NCBI GenBank assembly: GCA_023418915.1
Contig: JAEZYU010000030.1
Span: forward strand, 1 to 8,543
Direction: 5' to 3'
Length of the DNA stretch: 8,543 nucleotides
Origin: Bacillota bacterium
GTDB taxonomy: Bacteria > Bacillota > Clostridia > Acetivibrionales > DTU013
Shown: positions 6,591 through 8,543 of the stretch, piece after piece
Layout of the letters: each line of letters begins with the position of its first letter
Numbering within the stretch: position 1 is the stretch's first letter
Notes under the pieces: model-generated
Seen by the model: only the letters and a program-made list of their open reading frames with translations
What the model was told of the DNA's origin: nothing
Databases searched by the model: none
Made by a program: the position numbers and the translations under genes

Positions 6591-6657
6591 CGCCTGAAAG
6601 GTGAGAACTGTCCCCCTAATCTCATTTCGCCTGAAAGGTGAGAACCGTCCCCCTAAT
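6591..6657 (-). repeat. Two direct 30-nt repeats abutting the stop codon of the solute-binding gene
   Basis: Copies at 6591-6620 and 6628-6657 differ at one base (T at 6609, C at 6646) and are separated by the 7 nt CTCATTT. On the plus strand each starts CGCCTGAAAGGTGAGAAC and ends GTCCCCCTAAT. Read on the minus strand each is ATTAGGGGGAC, then GGTTCTCACC, then TTTCAGGCG. The second copy touches the TAA stop at 6658-6660. GGTGAGAACC can fold into a 3-bp stem with a GAGA loop. GGGGACGGTTCT-like intergenic repeats are, to my recollection, common in Clostridia and may be dispersed by REP-associated tyrosine transposases; that link is inference. Confidence 0.8.
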
Positions 6658-7764
6658 TTAGTCGCTTATTGCCGGGACAAATTTACCCATTGTCTTTTGG
6701 AATTCCCTCATAAAGTCGTAGTTTATCGAGTCGATCAGCTCAGGCATTTCAGCCCTGATGCCATAGTCCCCGTATTTATCCTCCAGCGCCTTCAAGTCAG
6801 CCACTGCAGCGTTTACAGGCCTGTAGCCCAAATTAAACAGTTTTTTCTGTACATCATCACTGAGCATATAGTCCTCGAATCGTTTTATTGCATCTGCTTT
6901 TTTGGTATTCTTAAGTGAATTGTCCAACGATATCAGGTATATAGGCATGCTGATAGTTGGTTCCGGATAGTGTATCCTGACATTGGACCATGCGTCTGCA
7001 TCATATGCTATCGTGTCGAGAAACACATGCTCGTATGATGGACACATATCAATCAGCGGAGCTTCCTCTTCCCTAAAATAATCGTACAGGAAAGAGTTGC
7101 CATAATGCCCGCGCAGTGAAATATTTGCAATAAAGGGTTTTATATACTCCCTCAAGCCCTCATCGTCCAACTCCTTCATACCGATAACCTTCCTTGGTTC
7201 ACCTATTGCTCTGTAATAGTCATGTATGAACAGCGATATGAAATCAGCGCCGTGTGGATAGGTATAGGGGTTCGCACATCCGAATCTAAAACTGCCCCAG
7301 TTAAGCTTGCCGTTTATTTCGTCCCAGCTCTTTTTACCTGCAGCATTGCTGTATATATCCTGTAGGGTCATTTGGGAGGTATACTGGTACCTTTGCTTTG
7401 CACTGACGAATATCATCGGAGTATATGCAATTTTAGTGAATCTGCCATATAATTCGGATCCCTTGTTATCATATCTATAATCATCCTGTGCATATTTGAT
7501 CGACATTGCATCTTCCGGAATCCAGATATCACCTTTACCTGAGCCGATATAATCCTCCGCATCATAACTGTCTTTTTCTAAATAGTCCAGCTTGATATCC
7601 TTATTTTCCTTATTGAAATCCTCGCATATTTCTTTTAATATGCTATTTTCCTCGGCAACTAACACGATCCTGGTCTTTTTGGGCATAATTCCGCTGAAAA
7701 ACAATAGGTATGCTGCGATTGCTATCACTAAGACAGAAATCAAAGAAAACGTTTTCTTGTTCAT
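6658..7764 (-). CDS. Membrane-anchored extracellular solute-binding protein (SBP_bac_11 / VWA-associated type)
   Basis: 368 residues. The ATG at 7764 follows GAGG with 8 nt spacing. Residues 6-25 form a hydrophobic helix after MNKK with no lipobox cysteine, so this is a signal anchor or uncleaved signal. The rest is a periplasmic-binding-protein-like fold: TRIVLVAEENSILKEICEDF (31-50) as first strand and helix, GDIWIPEDAMSI (78-89), YTPMIFVSAKQR (114-125) as hinge strand, and WGSFRFGCANPYTYPHGADF (156-175). The W-G-x-F-R-x-G-x-x-NP pattern is one I associate with substrate-binding domains linked to VWA proteins. The C-terminal part has SMPIYLISLDNS and FNLGYRPVNAAV. The ligand cannot be read from sequence. 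No permease or ATPase gene is adjacent, so a sensor or chaperone role is as likely as transport. It lies 29 nt behind the upstream membrane-protein gene, probably in one operon. Confidence 0.75.
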   Translation of the reverse strand: MNKKTFSLISVLVIAIAAYLLFFSGIMPKKTRIVLVAEENSILKEICEDFNKENKDIKLDYLEKDSYDAEDYIGSGKGDIWIPEDAMSIKYAQDDYRYDNKGSELYGRFTKIAYTPMIFVSAKQRYQYTSQMTLQDIYSNAAGKKSWDEINGKLNWGSFRFGCANPYTYPHGADFISLFIHDYYRAIGEPRKVIGMKELDDEGLREYIKPFIANISLRGHYGNSFLYDYFREEEAPLIDMCPSYEHVFLDTIAYDADAWSNVRIHYPEPTISMPIYLISLDNSLKNTKKADAIKRFEDYMLSDDVQKKLFNLGYRPVNAAVADLKALEDKYGDYGIRAEMPELIDSINYDFMREFQKTMGKFVPAISD

Positions 7765-7793
7765 CTTGTAAACCTCACAAACTGATTTGTATA

Positions 7794-8516
7794 TTAAATC
7801 CTCATCCTGTTCAGTGAACCCTTTAACTCCTCTGAGAAGGTCTCCAACCTGTTGCCAGCTTCTCTCATTTCCTTCTCGTCAGTATCATTACTGAAATTGA
7901 CTGAGTTAATCGTCACTTGTATCTGCTGCAGATTCGACAATATATATTGAAGATTTAATAAATTTTCCATGAGTGAGCCTCTGATGCTCTCTATTTCATC
8001 ATATATTTTCTTCTTGTTGTCATAAATTTTTTCATATAAACGCTTCTTGTTGTCGGAAACCTTATCGATTTTCTTTTGAAGTTCTTCTAACTCCCGCTCT
8101 GTGACCATATTATGATTGTGATCGAGGAAATTCTTGCTTTTTTTATAGTTTTCATGCAGTTTGCTTACTGTTTCTTCGATCTCGTCAATGTTTTTGAAAA
8201 AATTCGTAACAAGAAGAAGATTCTTTTTATCCCTTGAAACAGCTAAGATTGATTTGATGGTCTGATGGATCTTATCAACACATATGTCGGCATTGGCCTT
8301 ATCATGCGACACAGGTACACTCTTTAGCACTTTTGAGACCTTCTTTGCAACGTTTCTATATTTATATGAATATGTGGTCGATAATGTCAGGGCCAACAAA
8401 GTGAACAGAATCGGAGATAGCGCATCTCCAAAATCTATGTAATATATGATCGTAAATAAAAATCCGAAAATCGCAATAAAAACATTCAACTTACGGAATA
8501 TATGCTTCATTAACAT
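7794..8516 (-). CDS. Two-TM coiled-coil membrane protein, possibly XpaC-like
   Basis: 240 residues. The ATG at 8516 follows AAAGGTG at 5 nt spacing; an in-frame ATG at 8510 is 11 nt away and less favoured. Two transmembrane helices lie at about 11-28 (VFIAIFGFLFTIIYYI) and 33-50 (LSPILFTLLALTLSTTY), followed by a basic stretch (YKYRNVAKKVSKVLK), so the long C-terminal part should be cytoplasmic. Residues about 108-235 are predicted coiled coil with an 11-residue near-repeat (DNKKRLYEKIY then DNKKKIYDEIE, 156-177). Two N-terminal helices plus a helical tail recall XpaC proteins, which often accompany TelA (toxic anion resistance) and VWA/solute-binding genes, but no diagnostic motif is visible. 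It could equally be an unrelated coiled-coil anchor. It is probably co-transcribed with the downstream solute-binding gene; upstream partners are outside the window. Confidence 0.7.
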   Translation of the reverse strand: MLMKHIFRKLNVFIAIFGFLFTIIYYIDFGDALSPILFTLLALTLSTTYSYKYRNVAKKVSKVLKSVPVSHDKANADICVDKIHQTIKSILAVSRDKKNLLLVTNFFKNIDEIEETVSKLHENYKKSKNFLDHNHNMVTERELEELQKKIDKVSDNKKRLYEKIYDNKKKIYDEIESIRGSLMENLLNLQYILSNLQQIQVTINSVNFSNDTDEKEMREAGNRLETFSEELKGSLNRMRI

Positions 8517-8543
8517 TGATACACCTTTTATATCAGGATGGTA

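Noticed and set aside
6591..6657. The paired 30-nt repeats as a CRISPR array
   Set aside because: Only two copies with a 7-nt gap, far too short for a spacer, and no cas genes in the window.
6601..6918. 105-residue plus-strand open frame starting in the 30-nt repeats
   Set aside because: Antisense to the solute-binding gene; the start lies inside a noncoding repeat and no ribosome binding site precedes it.

Overview
The window looks like chromosomal DNA of a low-to-moderate GC Gram-positive bacterium, most likely a member of the Clostridia. The reasons are a secreted protein with three S-layer homology (SLH) domains and InlB-type B-repeats, a lipobox lipoprotein, strong AGGAGG/GAGG ribosome binding sites, and an IS200/IS605-like structured RNA. 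I cannot place it to genus. All four well-supported genes lie on the minus strand, so gene order reads from high to low coordinates.

Region 1 (8516 to 6658) holds two genes 29 nt apart that look like one operon. The first encodes a small membrane protein with two N-terminal transmembrane helices and a long cytoplasmic coiled coil, XpaC-like at best. The second encodes a membrane-anchored extracellular solute-binding protein of the type often found with or fused to von Willebrand A (VWA) domains. Region 2 (6657 to 6458) is a 200-bp spacer. It has two direct copies of a 30-nt repeat starting right at the stop codon of the solute-binding gene, then a good sigma-A-type promoter (TAGACA-17-TAATAT) for the next gene. 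Region 3 (6457 to 5630) is a DUF4097-type beta-repeat lipoprotein.

Region 4 (5629 to 5058) has no convincing protein gene. Directly after the lipoprotein stop codon is a ~146-nt, highly structured minus-strand element that I read as the right end/omegaRNA of an IS605-family (TnpB) element without its tnpB. It is flanked by TTAC and ends in TCAA, like ISHp608. Next come a 9-bp inverted repeat followed by T-rich sequence (a likely terminator) and a long AT-rich leader with one doubtful small plus-strand ORF.

Region 5 (5057 to the left edge) is a very large secreted surface protein, open through all 1685 visible codons and running off the window. Its order is signal peptide, SLH1-SLH2-insert-SLH3, a Pro/Glu/Thr linker, one B-repeat, a ~890-residue core of unknown function, and then a ~203-213 residue super-repeat (B-repeat, MucBP-like module, short B-repeat) present at least twice.

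The common theme is the cell envelope: a wall-bound giant protein, an envelope lipoprotein and a membrane-anchored binding protein. Repeat or mobile-element debris lies on both sides of the lipoprotein gene. The best candidates for something not routinely annotated are the orphan omegaRNA-like element and the paired 30-nt repeats.
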